A DNA stretch of 15,142 nucleotides. It comes from JBBDRX01 sp040905245. GTDB taxonomy: Bacteria > Bacteroidota > Rhodothermia > Balneolales > Balneolaceae. The DNA lies in the NCBI GenBank assembly GCA_040905245.1, contig JBBDRX010000114.1, positions 1-15,142 of the forward strand, read 5' to 3'. Made by a program: the position numbers and the translations under genes. Below the pieces are notes generated by a model that worked only from the letters and a program-made list of their open reading frames with translations, did not search any database and had not been told where the DNA came from. Shown piece by piece: positions 6,955-14,084 of this stretch. Position 1 is the stretch's first letter, and each line of letters starts with the position of its first letter.

Positions 6955-7323
6955 TTAGAGGTCCAATCCACCTTCGCGTGCTGCTTCAGCAGCCGCTTTC
7001 ACAATTCCATGATATTTATATCCGCTTCGGTCATAAACAGCTTTTTCCACTCCTTTCTCAAGTGCTGCCTTGGCCAGTTCTTTTCCGAGAACTGTCGCCT
7101 GTTCAATTCCGCCTTTTCCTTCAATTCCGGACCGAACGGACTCACTCTTCGAAGAGATCCCAAGAAGAGTTACTCCTTTCATGTCATCGATCAACTGAAG
7201 ATAGACGTACTTGTTACTTTTATAGATAGCAAGCCTTGGCCGTTCTCCGGTTCCACGAATCGTAGATCGAATTCTTCGCCGAATCTTGTTTCGTCTTTCC
7301 TTTTTAAATTTGTTCCTGTCCAT
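6955..7323 (-). CDS. rplR: 50S ribosomal protein L18
   Basis: L18 binds 5S rRNA together with L5 and anchors it in the central protuberance. It is 122 residues long. It has a very basic N-terminus (KFKKERRNKIRRRIRS), the motif GERPRLAIYKSNKYVYLQLI (26-45), and the conserved C-terminal DRSGYKYHGIVKAAAEAARE (98-117). The length and motifs fit the family. Neighbours are rplF (15 nt upstream) and rpsE (15 nt downstream). The leader before its ATG is A/T-rich without a Shine-Dalgarno sequence. Confidence 0.98.
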   Translation of the reverse strand: MDRNKFKKERRNKIRRRIRSTIRGTGERPRLAIYKSNKYVYLQLIDDMKGVTLLGISSKSESVRSGIEGKGGIEQATVLGKELAKAALEKGVEKAVYDRSGYKYHGIVKAAAEAAREGGLDL

Positions 7324-7338
7324 CGTAATCTGAATAAT

Positions 7339-7893
7339 TTATTTAGCAGCTGATTTACCGGCTTTTCGTCGTACGTACTCATCGACGTAACGAACACCTT
7401 TGCCTTTATACGGTTCCGGCTTCCGGAATGAGCGAATCTTCGCTGCAACCTGGCCAACCATCTCCTTGTTCACACCCTTAATAATAATTGTAGGGTTCTT
7501 TCGTTTTTTTGTATCCACCTCAATATTAACCCCGTCCGGAGGAACAAAATAGATCGGGTGTGAAAATCCGAGGTTCAGTTCCAGAACCTCCCCATTAACT
7601 GTCACACGATATCCAACCCCAATCACTTCAAGTTGCTTTTCGTATCCGTTAGTGACTCCATAAACCATATTGTTTATCAGTGATCGATAGAGACCGTGAA
7701 GTGACCGAACATTTTTATCTTCACTATTCCTGGTGACAATCACCTCATTCTCACTCTTCTCGACCTGGATAGACGGATGCAGCTTCAATGTATCCGTTCC
7801 CATTTCTCCCTTTACAGTAATCAGGTTGTCCGCTCCGAGAGTAAACTCAACCTTGTCGGTAATCTGTACCGGTTGATTTCCTATTCTAGACAT
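7339..7893 (-). CDS. rplF: 50S ribosomal protein L6
   Basis: L6 sits near the GTPase-associated region at the sarcin-ricin loop and L7/L12 base, where elongation factors bind. It is 184 residues long, with two tandem alpha/beta repeats. The start is MSRIGNQPVQI. The second repeat holds IGVGYRVTVNGEVLELNLGFSH split across about 91-112, and the family signature PEPYKGKGVRY lies at 159-169, followed by a basic tail. It lies 21 nt after rpsH. I see no Shine-Dalgarno motif before the ATG. Confidence 0.98.
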   Translation of the reverse strand: MSRIGNQPVQITDKVEFTLGADNLITVKGEMGTDTLKLHPSIQVEKSENEVIVTRNSEDKNVRSLHGLYRSLINNMVYGVTNGYEKQLEVIGVGYRVTVNGEVLELNLGFSHPIYFVPPDGVNIEVDTKKRKNPTIIIKGVNKEMVGQVAAKIRSFRKPEPYKGKGVRYVDEYVRRKAGKSAAK

Positions 7894-7914
7894 TTGCTTA
7901 GAATCTTATCAGGA

Positions 7915-8310
7915 TTAATAGATGCTGCAGAGAACTTCTCCGCCGACATTCAGTTTCTTCGCCTCTTTATCTGTCATAATACCACGCGACGTGGAGACAA
8001 TAACAATACCCAGTCCATTATACGATCTGGGGATATCTTCTGAACTTGAATAATTTCGCAGGCCTGGCTTCGAGATTCGTTTGATCTCTCTGATTACAGG
8101 CTTTCCGTATGAATCATACTTGAGGAAGATTCGCAATACACCCTGTTTGCCATCTTCGATATCGATATACCGATTGACATAACCCTTCTCAACGAGAATT
8201 TTGGTCATTGCTCTCTTCACTTTAGAAGCAGGTATATCTACTCTGCGATGCCCGGCCTGTTGAGCATTACGAATACGGGCTAAAAAATCTGAAATAGGAT
8301 CAGTATGCAT
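7915..8310 (-). CDS. rpsH: 30S ribosomal protein S8
   Basis: S8 binds helix 21 of 16S rRNA in the central domain, and in E. coli it also represses the spc operon by binding mRNA near rplE. It is 131 residues long. It starts MHTDPISDFLARIRNA, and the C-terminal RNA-binding domain holds STSRGIMTDKEAKKLNVGGE (106-125), ending in LCSIY. I did not identify an S8-binding mimic near the rplX-rplE junction, so autoregulation is not shown here. A GGAG motif lies about 11 nt before the ATG. Confidence 0.98.
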   Translation of the reverse strand: MHTDPISDFLARIRNAQQAGHRRVDIPASKVKRAMTKILVEKGYVNRYIDIEDGKQGVLRIFLKYDSYGKPVIREIKRISKPGLRNYSSSEDIPRSYNGLGIVIVSTSRGIMTDKEAKKLNVGGEVLCSIY

Positions 8311-8328
8311 AGAATCTGTTCTCCGGTT

Positions 8329-8598
8329 TTACCAACTTGCTTTTCTTACACCTGGAATCTTTCCATCCAGTGCCAATTCACGAAATTTGATTCGTGACAC
8401 ACCATATTTACTGATGTAACCACGTGACCGGCCTGTCAGACTGCACCGGTTCCGCACCCGTGTTGGGCTGGCGTTTCTCGGAAGTTTCTGCAGACCTTCA
8501 TAATCACCGGCTTCCTTTAGCTTGCGACGTTTTTCTGCGTACTTCTCGACCGTTCTTATTCGCTTTTTGTTTCTTGCTATCCAGGATTTCTTAGCCAT
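8329..8598 (-). CDS. rpsN: 30S ribosomal protein S14, zinc-free long form
   Basis: S14 is in the 30S head near the A-site side. It is 89 residues long, the long form. It starts MAKKSWIARNKKR, has KLPRNASPTRVRNRCSLTGR (38-57) and the invariant C-terminus ending GKIPGVRKASW. Only one cysteine (C52) is present, so the zinc-ribbon CxxC pairs of the short form are missing. The absence of the mid-protein insertion I recall from Bacteroidia S14 argues for a Balneolota, Rhodothermota or Chlorobi-type lineage. It lies 20 nt after rplE. Confidence 0.98.
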   Translation of the reverse strand: MAKKSWIARNKKRIRTVEKYAEKRRKLKEAGDYEGLQKLPRNASPTRVRNRCSLTGRSRGYISKYGVSRIKFRELALDGKIPGVRKASW

Positions 8599-8618
8599 GG
8601 TATCTCTTTGTTCCTAAA

Positions 8619-9170
8619 TTAACTTCTTTTCTGAAATGGCATTCCAAACTCCTTCAGGAGTGCATGGGCCTGTTCATCTGTCTCCGCTGTGGTAACGAAT
8701 GTAATATCCATCCCATGCACTTTCTCCACATTCTCGACATTGATCTCCGGGAAGATGGTGTGCTCTCTGATTCCCATCGTATAGTTTCCCCGGCCATCAA
8801 AGCTTTTGTCGGGAACTCCCTGAAAATCGCGTGTTCTTGGCAACGCCAGATTGACAAGCCGGTCCAAAAATTCAAACATAATCTTCTTGCGCAAGGTGAC
8901 TTTTACACCAATAGGCATTCCCTCACGCAGTTTGAAATTGGAGATCGACTTTTTTGCTCGTGTTTTCACAGGTTTTTGACCGGAAATCGAAGCAATATCT
9001 TCAACAATTGTATCCAGCCGTTTCTGATTCTCAATTGCTTCGCCCACTCCGACATTAATCACAATTTTCTGAAGCTTGGGCACAGCCATCACGTTTTCAA
9101 AGGAGAAGTCTTCCTTGAGTTTTGGTCGAATCTCCTCTTTGTATTTTGTATATAATCTGGCTTCTGACAT
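8619..9170 (-). CDS. rplE: 50S ribosomal protein L5
   Basis: L5 binds 5S rRNA, forms part of the central protuberance and contacts P-site tRNA and S13. It is 183 residues long, slightly over the usual 179. The signature VPKLQKIVINVGVGEA lies at 30-45. Further conserved blocks are TRAKKSISNFKLREGMPIG (70-88) and RDFQGVPDKSFDGRGNYTMG (114-133), followed by IREHTIFPEI and the C-terminal MDITFVTTA. It starts 15 nt after rplX; the leader (AAAATAGCCTGATC) has no clear Shine-Dalgarno. Confidence 0.98.
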   Translation of the reverse strand: MSEARLYTKYKEEIRPKLKEDFSFENVMAVPKLQKIVINVGVGEAIENQKRLDTIVEDIASISGQKPVKTRAKKSISNFKLREGMPIGVKVTLRKKIMFEFLDRLVNLALPRTRDFQGVPDKSFDGRGNYTMGIREHTIFPEINVENVEKVHGMDITFVTTAETDEQAHALLKEFGMPFQKRS

Positions 9171-9185
9171 GATCAGGCTATTTTA

Positions 9186-9539
9186 CTAGTTGTCAATAAT
9201 TTCTCCACTCGACTTGGAGTAACGAACCCATCGGCCGCTCCCCTCCTCTTCTACCCGTCGCCGGCCAATTCTGGTCGGCTCATCTGTAGTCGGGTCAATC
9301 ACCATCACGTTGGAGGCATGAATCGGGGCTTCCCGCTTGAGCCGTCCTCCCTGGGGATTTTCTTGAGTCGGTTTATCATGAAAAATTCTCATGTTAATTC
9401 CTTCAACGAGAACACGCTCCTTTTTTGGAAATACTGTGAGTACCCGACCACGGGTTCCCTTGTCATTTCCGGCAATCACAAGAACGGTGTCACCTTTCTT
9501 TACGTGAAGTTTCTTTCTTTTATTAGACGATCTTGGCAT
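9186..9539 (-). CDS. rplX: 50S ribosomal protein L24
   Basis: L24 starts assembly of the large subunit by binding the 5' end of 23S rRNA, and later lies by the tunnel exit. It is 117 residues long. A KOW motif spans about 14-50 (KKGDTVLVIAGNDKGTRGRV), and the core continues through IHASNVMVIDPTTDEPTRIG. The C-terminal tail after about residue 95 (acidic, then GRWVRYSKSSGEIIDN) makes it a little longer than the 100-105-residue bacterial average. There is a strong ribosome binding site in front, overlapping the rplN stop codon. Confidence 0.98.
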   Translation of the reverse strand: MPRSSNKRKKLHVKKGDTVLVIAGNDKGTRGRVLTVFPKKERVLVEGINMRIFHDKPTQENPQGGRLKREAPIHASNVMVIDPTTDEPTRIGRRRVEEEGSGRWVRYSKSSGEIIDN

Positions 9540-9546
9540 AATTTCG

Positions 9547-9553
9547 CTCCTTT
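9547..9553 (-). promoter_or_regulatory. Strong Shine-Dalgarno of rplX
   Basis: AAAGGAG on the minus strand lies 7 nt before the rplX ATG and overlaps the TAA stop of rplN (TAAAGGAG). Terminating ribosomes are therefore delivered right onto the next initiation site. Confidence 0.75.
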
Positions 9554-9920
9554 AAAGTACCTCTGGTGCCAGAGAGACGATTCGCATAAAGTTCTTCTCA
9601 CGAAGCTCTCTTGCCACCGGACCAAAAATCCGGGTGCCCACAGGCTCATTTTCCGTGTTGATGATCACAGCTGCATTTTCGTCGAATCGAATATAACTGC
9701 CATCCCTTCGGCGAACTTCCTTATTCGTTCGAACAACCACGGCTGTTACAACCTCTCCTTTCTTAACATTGCCCCCCGGAATGGCCGATTTAACGGAGCA
9801 GGAGATCAGATCACCGAGACGCGCGTAACGTCTTTTCGAATCACCGAGAACTTTAATACACTGGACCTTCTTGGCCCCGCTGTTATCGGCTACTGTTAAT
9901 TTCGATTGCATTTGAATCAT
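9552..9920 (-). CDS. rplN: 50S ribosomal protein L14
   Basis: L14 lies at the subunit interface, forms inter-subunit bridges and is the docking site of the silencing factor RsfS in bacteria. It is 122 residues long, the standard size. It starts MIQMQSKLTVADNSGAKKVQ and ends with the conserved GTRIFGPVARELR (95-107) and MRIVSLAPEVL. A second in-frame Met at position 4 exists, but the MIQ start is the family norm. It opens the spc block, 21 nt after rpsQ, with no separate promoter room. Confidence 0.98.
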   Translation of the reverse strand: MIQMQSKLTVADNSGAKKVQCIKVLGDSKRRYARLGDLISCSVKSAIPGGNVKKGEVVTAVVVRTNKEVRRRDGSYIRFDENAAVIINTENEPVGTRIFGPVARELREKNFMRIVSLAPEVL

Positions 9921-9941
9921 GAGAAATACCTAAATCTGTCG

Positions 9942-10205
9942 TTATTTTGCACGTTCAAGTACTTCTACCAGACGCCATGACTTGCGTTTTGATAGAGGTC
10001 GTGTAGACATAATGAGAACCTTGTCTCCATTATGAGCTTCATTGTTCTCATCATGCGCCAGATACTTGGTCGTTTTTGTAATGAATTTACTGTAAATCGG
10101 ATGCTTCACCTGTCGATCCACAGCTACCGTAATGGTTTTACTCATTCGGTCACTTACAACCCGACCGGTTCTGGTTCTTCTTTGTGCTCTTTCTAATTGT
10201 GCCAT
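9942..10205 (-). CDS. rpsQ: 30S ribosomal protein S17
   Basis: S17 is a primary binder of the 5' domain of 16S rRNA. It is 87 residues long with an OB fold. Motifs are TRTGRVVSDRMSKTITVAVD (11-30), HPIYSKFITKTTKYLAHDE and the C-terminal VLIMSTRPLSKRKSWRLVEV. It starts 8 nt after the rpmC stop, the shortest positive gap in the cluster, and has no visible Shine-Dalgarno, so coupling with rpmC is likely. Confidence 0.98.
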   Translation of the reverse strand: MAQLERAQRRTRTGRVVSDRMSKTITVAVDRQVKHPIYSKFITKTTKYLAHDENNEAHNGDKVLIMSTRPLSKRKSWRLVEVLERAK

Positions 10206-10213
10206 ATCTGCTA

Positions 10214-10411
10214 TTATTCAGCACCTATTTTTTCATTGATAACTGTCTTGATCCTGGCAATTTCACGCCGGGTAAGAGTCATTCGATTGGGGTTCTCAAG
10301 TTGCCCTGCAACGGCTTTATTAAACCGAAGATCTTCATACAACTCGATTTCGTCCTTAAGTCGGGCCTGAAGCTCCCCCGTTGACAGGTCCCTCAATTCA
10401 TGTGCTTTCAT
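10214..10411 (-). CDS. rpmC: 50S ribosomal protein L29
   Basis: L29 lies at the tunnel exit next to L23, where trigger factor and SRP dock. It is 65 residues long and forms two long antiparallel helices. The first is MKAHELRDLSTGELQARLKD and the second covers about 45-63 (TLTRREIARIKTVINEKIG). The turn contains the family motif GQLENPNRM. It follows rplP by 12 nt and has a strong ribosome binding site. Confidence 0.97.
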   Translation of the reverse strand: MKAHELRDLSTGELQARLKDEIELYEDLRFNKAVAGQLENPNRMTLTRREIARIKTVINEKIGAE

Positions 10412-10416
10412 ATCGT

Positions 10417-10422
10417 CTCCTT
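10417..10422 (-). promoter_or_regulatory. Strong Shine-Dalgarno of rpmC
   Basis: AAGGAG on the minus strand lies 5 nt before the rpmC ATG, within the 12-nt gap after rplP. Confidence 0.75.
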
Positions 10423-10423
10423 A

Positions 10424-10846
10424 TCATTCACTGTATAGATCACGACGAACAACAAATTTGGTCTTGATCGGAAGCTTGTTTGATGCTCTGCGAATGGCCT
10501 CTTTGGCCATCTCCTCATTGACACCGGAGATCTCAAAGAGAATTCGACCAGGTTTTACAGCTGCCACAAAATGATCAAGGGCACCTTTCCCTTTTCCCAT
10601 TCGTGTTTCAGCAGGTTTGCTTGTTACAGGCCGGTCCGGAAAAATTCGGATAAACGTCTGTCCATCCCGCTGCAGTGTTCTGGCAATAGCAATCCTGCAG
10701 GCCTCGATCTGTCTGGCCGTGATGAACTTGGGTTCAAGTGCCTTCAGGCCAAAACTGCCAAATGCAAGGGTGTGGCCTCGTTGAGCAGTCCCTTTCAAAT
10801 TTTCGCGATGTACGCGTCGCCTGTGTATTCTTTTTGGTTCAAGCAT
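10424..10846 (-). CDS. rplP: 50S ribosomal protein L16
   Basis: L16 is a late-assembling protein that supports the A-site side of the peptidyl transferase region and helps position tRNA. It is 140 residues long. It starts MLEPKRIHRRRVHRE, has GSFGLKALEPKFITARQIEA (30-49) and the signature RMGKGKG (82-88), followed by KPGRILFEISGV. R82 corresponds by alignment to E. coli R81, which can be hydroxylated; whether that happens here cannot be seen. It lies 19 nt after rpsC and has GAGGA about 8 nt before the ATG. Confidence 0.98.
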   Translation of the reverse strand: MLEPKRIHRRRVHRENLKGTAQRGHTLAFGSFGLKALEPKFITARQIEACRIAIARTLQRDGQTFIRIFPDRPVTSKPAETRMGKGKGALDHFVAAVKPGRILFEISGVNEEMAKEAIRRASNKLPIKTKFVVRRDLYSE

Positions 10847-10865
10847 TCTGATTCCTCACCATCAA

Positions 10866-11612
10866 TTAGTTACTACTGCGGCTTCGACGTCGGGATCGAC
10901 GTGATTTTCGATTATCATCTCCACCTCTTCGGCCTCTTTGTGACTCTCCGCCCTGAGCAGCTTTAGCACCCGGAGAGAGATCCACGTCGCCGATCACTTC
11001 TCCTTTGAAAATCCAGACAGAGACTCCGATAGATCCATAAATAGTGTTTGCCGTCTTGTTGGCATAGTCTATATCCGCACGAAGGGTGTGAAGAGGAACC
11101 CGACCCTCTTTATACTGCTCAGTACGGGCCATTTCGGCACCACCCAGTCTTCCTGCACAACGAACACGAATTCCCTTGGCTCCCATTCTCATTGCAGAAG
11201 ATATCGCAGTCTTCATTGCTCTTCTGAAAGAGATACGTGCCTCTAACTGTTGCGCGATATTCTGCGCGACCAGGCTCGAATCCAGTTCCGGCCGTTTAAT
11301 TTCACTGACATTGATCTGAACTTCCTTGCTCGTAATTTTCTTCAGCTCTTCCCGAAGCAGTTCAATCTGCTCACCGCCTTTCCCGATAATGACTCCAGGA
11401 CGCGAGGTATTCAGCGTTAAAAGAATCCGTTTCGGAGTCCGTTCGATCATTACATTCGACAGGCCGCCGTTCTGAAGCCGGGCTTGCAAGTACTCTCTCA
11501 GCCGGTGGTCTTCGACGAGCATCGAAGGTTCGTTCTCTTCAGAATACCAATTGGATTCCCAACCTTTGATAATTCCGAGTCTAAAGCCTACTGGATGTGT
11601 TTTTTGTCCCAA
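10866..11612 (-). CDS. rpsC: 30S ribosomal protein S3, TTG start
   Basis: S3 forms part of the mRNA entry channel in the 30S head. It is 248 residues long. The KH type II domain has the loop VIIGKGG (74-80), and the C-terminal domain has IRVRCAGRLGGAEMARTEQY (148-167) and PLHTLRADIDY. After about residue 212 there is a Gly/Arg/Ser-rich basic tail of some 36 residues. The start codon is TTG (11610-11612). I accept it because the family nearly always begins MGQKxxP, which matches from this codon, and because AGGGCGAG lies a few bases upstream. It is 12 nt after rplV. Confidence 0.97.
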   Translation of the reverse strand: MGQKTHPVGFRLGIIKGWESNWYSEENEPSMLVEDHRLREYLQARLQNGGLSNVMIERTPKRILLTLNTSRPGVIIGKGGEQIELLREELKKITSKEVQINVSEIKRPELDSSLVAQNIAQQLEARISFRRAMKTAISSAMRMGAKGIRVRCAGRLGGAEMARTEQYKEGRVPLHTLRADIDYANKTANTIYGSIGVSVWIFKGEVIGDVDLSPGAKAAQGGESQRGRRGGDDNRKSRRSRRRSRSSN

Positions 11613-11624
11613 AATTCTCGCCCT

Positions 11625-12002
11625 TTAGTCAGTTACAATTTCTTCTTGTTTTGCCACAACCACGGTGATGTGACTGCTGTGCTTCAGTATTCGATTCGCC
11701 CGCCCCTGGGCTCTTGGACGAATGCGCTTCATAGTTACTCCCTCATCTACCTGAATCGTCTTGATAAATAGCATATCATTGTCCAGCCTTTCATCTTCAA
11801 AACGGTCTCTAAGGTTAGCCGAGGCCGATTTAATGACTTTAGCGACATCACCAGCAGTACTCTTCTTGGTAAATTCAAGTCGCTTGAGTGCACGATCGAC
11901 ACGTTCGCCACGGACAGCATCTGCAACAAGACGAACCTTTCTCGCAGATTTCCGAAGGTGTTTTTGAACGGCTTTGGCTTCAAAAGTTGGCGTTTCCATC
12001 AT
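11625..12002 (-). CDS. rplV: 50S ribosomal protein L22
   Basis: L22 lines the peptide exit tunnel with a long beta-hairpin. It is 125 residues long. The helical core has KSARKVRLVADAVRGERVDR (18-37), and the tunnel hairpin spans about 84-110 with MKRIRPRAQGRANRILK, the region where macrolide resistance changes map in other species. Two ATG codons stand in tandem at the start (12000-12002 and 11997-11999); either may be used. No Shine-Dalgarno is visible before them. The gap after rpsS is 17 nt. Confidence 0.98.
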   Translation of the reverse strand: MMETPTFEAKAVQKHLRKSARKVRLVADAVRGERVDRALKRLEFTKKSTAGDVAKVIKSASANLRDRFEDERLDNDMLFIKTIQVDEGVTMKRIRPRAQGRANRILKHSSHITVVVAKQEEIVTD

Positions 12003-12019
12003 TGATTAAATCTTAGCAG

Positions 12020-12292
12020 TTATTTGGCACCTTTTTTGAGTGGGTGACCACGAAATGTTCTTGTCGGAGCAAATTCACCCAGCTTGTGTCCTACCATGTT
12101 CTCGGTGATGTAAACGGGGATAAATTGTTTCCCGTTATGAACGGCAAGTGTCAGACCAACGAAATCCGGTGTAACCATCGACCCTCTGGACCAAGTCTTG
12201 ATGACACTCTTCTTACCGCTCTGGTTCATCTTGTCTATCTTCCGTTGCAGCTTGTAATAAACGAAAGGTCCTTTTTTTAGTGAACGTGGCAT
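12020..12292 (-). CDS. rpsS: 30S ribosomal protein S19
   Basis: S19 lies in the 30S head with S13 and contacts A- and P-site tRNAs. It is 90 residues long, close to the family norm. It starts MPRSLKKGPFV, has TWSRGSMVTPDFVG (33-46) and the signature ITENMVGHKLGEFAPTRTFR (62-81). A basic C-terminus HPLKKGAK follows. It lies 17 nt after rplB, with AAGGAC about 11 nt before the ATG. Confidence 0.98.
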   Translation of the reverse strand: MPRSLKKGPFVYYKLQRKIDKMNQSGKKSVIKTWSRGSMVTPDFVGLTLAVHNGKQFIPVYITENMVGHKLGEFAPTRTFRGHPLKKGAK

Positions 12293-12309
12293 AATTTCAG
12301 TAGTCCTTA

Positions 12310-13134
12310 TTAATCGTTACGTCTTTTGACAATGAATTTGGAAGAGAGTTTTCGTCGGTTTCTCGTTTTCTTCCCTTTGGCCGACTGTCCCCACGGAGAA
12401 CGCGGGTGCCCGCCAGAGGCTTTCCCTTCTCCACCACCCATCGGGTGATCCACCGGGTTCTTTGCAACCCCACGCGTAATCGGTCGGCGTCCCAGCCATC
12501 TGGAACGTCCAGCCTTTCCTTTTGTGGTGTTGAAGTGCTCATGATTACTGGTTGAACCGACTGTCGCATAACAGACTCCCAGAACCAGTCGTACTTCTCC
12601 ACTCGGCAGCTTGACCGTAACATATTTTTCTGTTTTAGCAACCATTTGAGCTGCTGTTCCGGCACTTCTACAGAGTTGGGCCCCTTTACCAGGTGTCAGC
12701 TCAATATTGTGAATAAACGTCCCCGGAGGCATATTTCTCATCTGAAGGGTATTCCCATTATCTGGTGCTACAGATTCACCGTTAATAATGGTATCACCAA
12801 CTTTTAACCCTCTCGGGGCAAGAATGTATCTCTTTTCCCCATCGGCATAAGCAAGCAGCGCAATCCTTGCTGTACGATTTGGATCGTATTCGATCGTCTG
12901 TACTTTGGCTGGAATATCGTGCTTGTCCCGATTGAAATCGATATCACGGTATCGCTGCTTGTGTCCTCCGCCTTTTCGACGAGAGGTCATTCGACCGCGG
13001 TTATTCCGTCCACCGCTCTGTTTCTTTCCTTTTATTTTCGACTTTTGCGGTTTACTGACCGTTATATCATCGAAAACCGGAGCGATTCTGTGTCGCTGTC
13101 CGGGCGTAACTGGTTTTAGTTGCTTCGTAGCCAT
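12310..13134 (-). CDS. rplB: 50S ribosomal protein L2
   Basis: L2 is a large, early-binding 23S rRNA protein needed for subunit association and close to the peptidyl transferase centre. It is 274 residues long. The OB-fold part has the basic block MTSRRKGGGHKQRYRDIDF (49-67) and IEYDPNRTARIALL. The C-terminal part has GKAGRSRWLGRRP and NPVDHPMGGGEGKASGGHP (226-244), which includes the important histidine H230. The methionine in DHPMGGG is a Bacteroidota-type feature. It starts 12 nt after rplW without a visible Shine-Dalgarno. Confidence 0.98.
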   Translation of the reverse strand: MATKQLKPVTPGQRHRIAPVFDDITVSKPQKSKIKGKKQSGGRNNRGRMTSRRKGGGHKQRYRDIDFNRDKHDIPAKVQTIEYDPNRTARIALLAYADGEKRYILAPRGLKVGDTIINGESVAPDNGNTLQMRNMPPGTFIHNIELTPGKGAQLCRSAGTAAQMVAKTEKYVTVKLPSGEVRLVLGVCYATVGSTSNHEHFNTTKGKAGRSRWLGRRPITRGVAKNPVDHPMGGGEGKASGGHPRSPWGQSAKGKKTRNRRKLSSKFIVKRRND

Positions 13135-13146
13135 TTGCCGGTTTTG

Positions 13147-13437
13147 TTAAATTTCGCTGAATAGATCAATTTCTCCCTCTTTAAGGGTAATTATCGCTTT
13201 TTTCCAGACCTTGCTTCGTCCGTCTATATATCCACCTTTGGTAAAACGGCCTTTGGGTTTGGAAGGGACAATCATGGTATTAACGCGACCTACCTTAACA
13301 TCGGGATAGCGCTCTTCGACAGCCCGTTTGATCTGAGGCTTGGTTGCCTTCCTGGCGACCTTGAAGGCATATTGCTTGTGCTCATCCTGTAGTCTCGTCA
13401 GTTTCTCTGTAATGAGAGGTTTCTCCAGTACAATCAT
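13147..13437 (-). CDS. rplW: 50S ribosomal protein L23
   Basis: L23 lies at the tunnel exit and is the main docking site of trigger factor and SRP. It is 96 residues long. It starts MIVLEKPLITEKLT and has the conserved KATKPQIKRAVEERYPDVKV (30-49) and VNTMIVPSKPKGRF. The ending YIDGRSKVWKKAIITLKEG is close to the Bacteroidota form, with YID instead of a longer loop. Its ATG overlaps the rplD stop (ATGA), with a full Shine-Dalgarno inside the end of rplD, so translation should be tightly coupled. Confidence 0.98.
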   Translation of the reverse strand: MIVLEKPLITEKLTRLQDEHKQYAFKVARKATKPQIKRAVEERYPDVKVGRVNTMIVPSKPKGRFTKGGYIDGRSKVWKKAIITLKEGEIDLFSEI

Positions 13438-14084
13438 GCTGCTTCCTCCTCAGATTTTGGTTTTACACTTCGTTCCAGTGCCTCAATACCGCTCTGCTGA
13501 ATCAACAGCACATCTGCATGGAGAATCTGGTACGTCGTCGGCAAGTTCGATTCGACAATCTCCACACCGGGAATATTTCTGCCGGATTTATAAAGTGTAG
13601 AGTCTGCTTCGGGCGTGAGAATCAAAACTTTTTTATCCGTCAGCTTAAAAGCAGCCAGTATTTCAGACATTTTTTTGGTTCTGGGAGCATCGAAAGAAAA
13701 ATCTTCCACCACTCGTACCGAATCGGACGCTGCTTTGACAGACAGTGCAGACCGTCTGGCAAGCTGCTTCATCTTTTTCGTCATTCGATTGGTGTAGTTT
13801 CGCGGCCGGGGTCCAAAAACAGTCCCACCCCCTTTCAACAGTGGTGACCGGATCGAGCCTCGTCGGGCCATTCCGGTTCCTTTCTGCTTGTAGGCTTTCT
13901 TGCCACCACCACGTACTTCACCTCTCTCTTTCGTACTGGCAGTACCATGCCGTTTATTGGCAAGATATCGACGTACATCCTCATAGATCAGGCTTTTGTG
14001 AGGCTTAATGCCGAAAACCTCATCACTCAACTCAACATTTGATCCGCTTTTTGTTCCGTCGGTTTTATAGACTGTCAATTTCAT
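13434..14084 (-). CDS. rplD: 50S ribosomal protein L4
   Basis: L4 reaches into the peptide exit tunnel with a long loop, and in E. coli it also represses the S10 operon. It is 216 residues long. The tunnel loop spans about 45-98 and is rich in Gly, Arg and Lys (GGGKKAYKQKGTGMARRGS, then GGGTVFGPRPRNY). The globular domain continues with KKVLILTPEAD and a C-terminal QSGIEALE. It ends in glutamates that form the rplW ribosome binding site. There is no long leader before rpsJ here (26 nt after tuf), so E. coli-style L4 control would need a leader upstream of the window. Confidence 0.98.
   Translation of the reverse strand: MKLTVYKTDGTKSGSNVELSDEVFGIKPHKSLIYEDVRRYLANKRHGTASTKERGEVRGGGKKAYKQKGTGMARRGSIRSPLLKGGGTVFGPRPRNYTNRMTKKMKQLARRSALSVKAASDSVRVVEDFSFDAPRTKKMSEILAAFKLTDKKVLILTPEADSTLYKSGRNIPGVEIVESNLPTTYQILHADVLLIQQSGIEALERSVKPKSEEEAA
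13445..13450 (-). promoter_or_regulatory. Full Shine-Dalgarno of rplW inside rplD
   Basis: AGGAGG on the minus strand lies 7 nt before the rplW ATG. It is formed by the Glu-Glu codons at the end of rplD, and the two genes overlap by ATGA. Confidence 0.85.
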
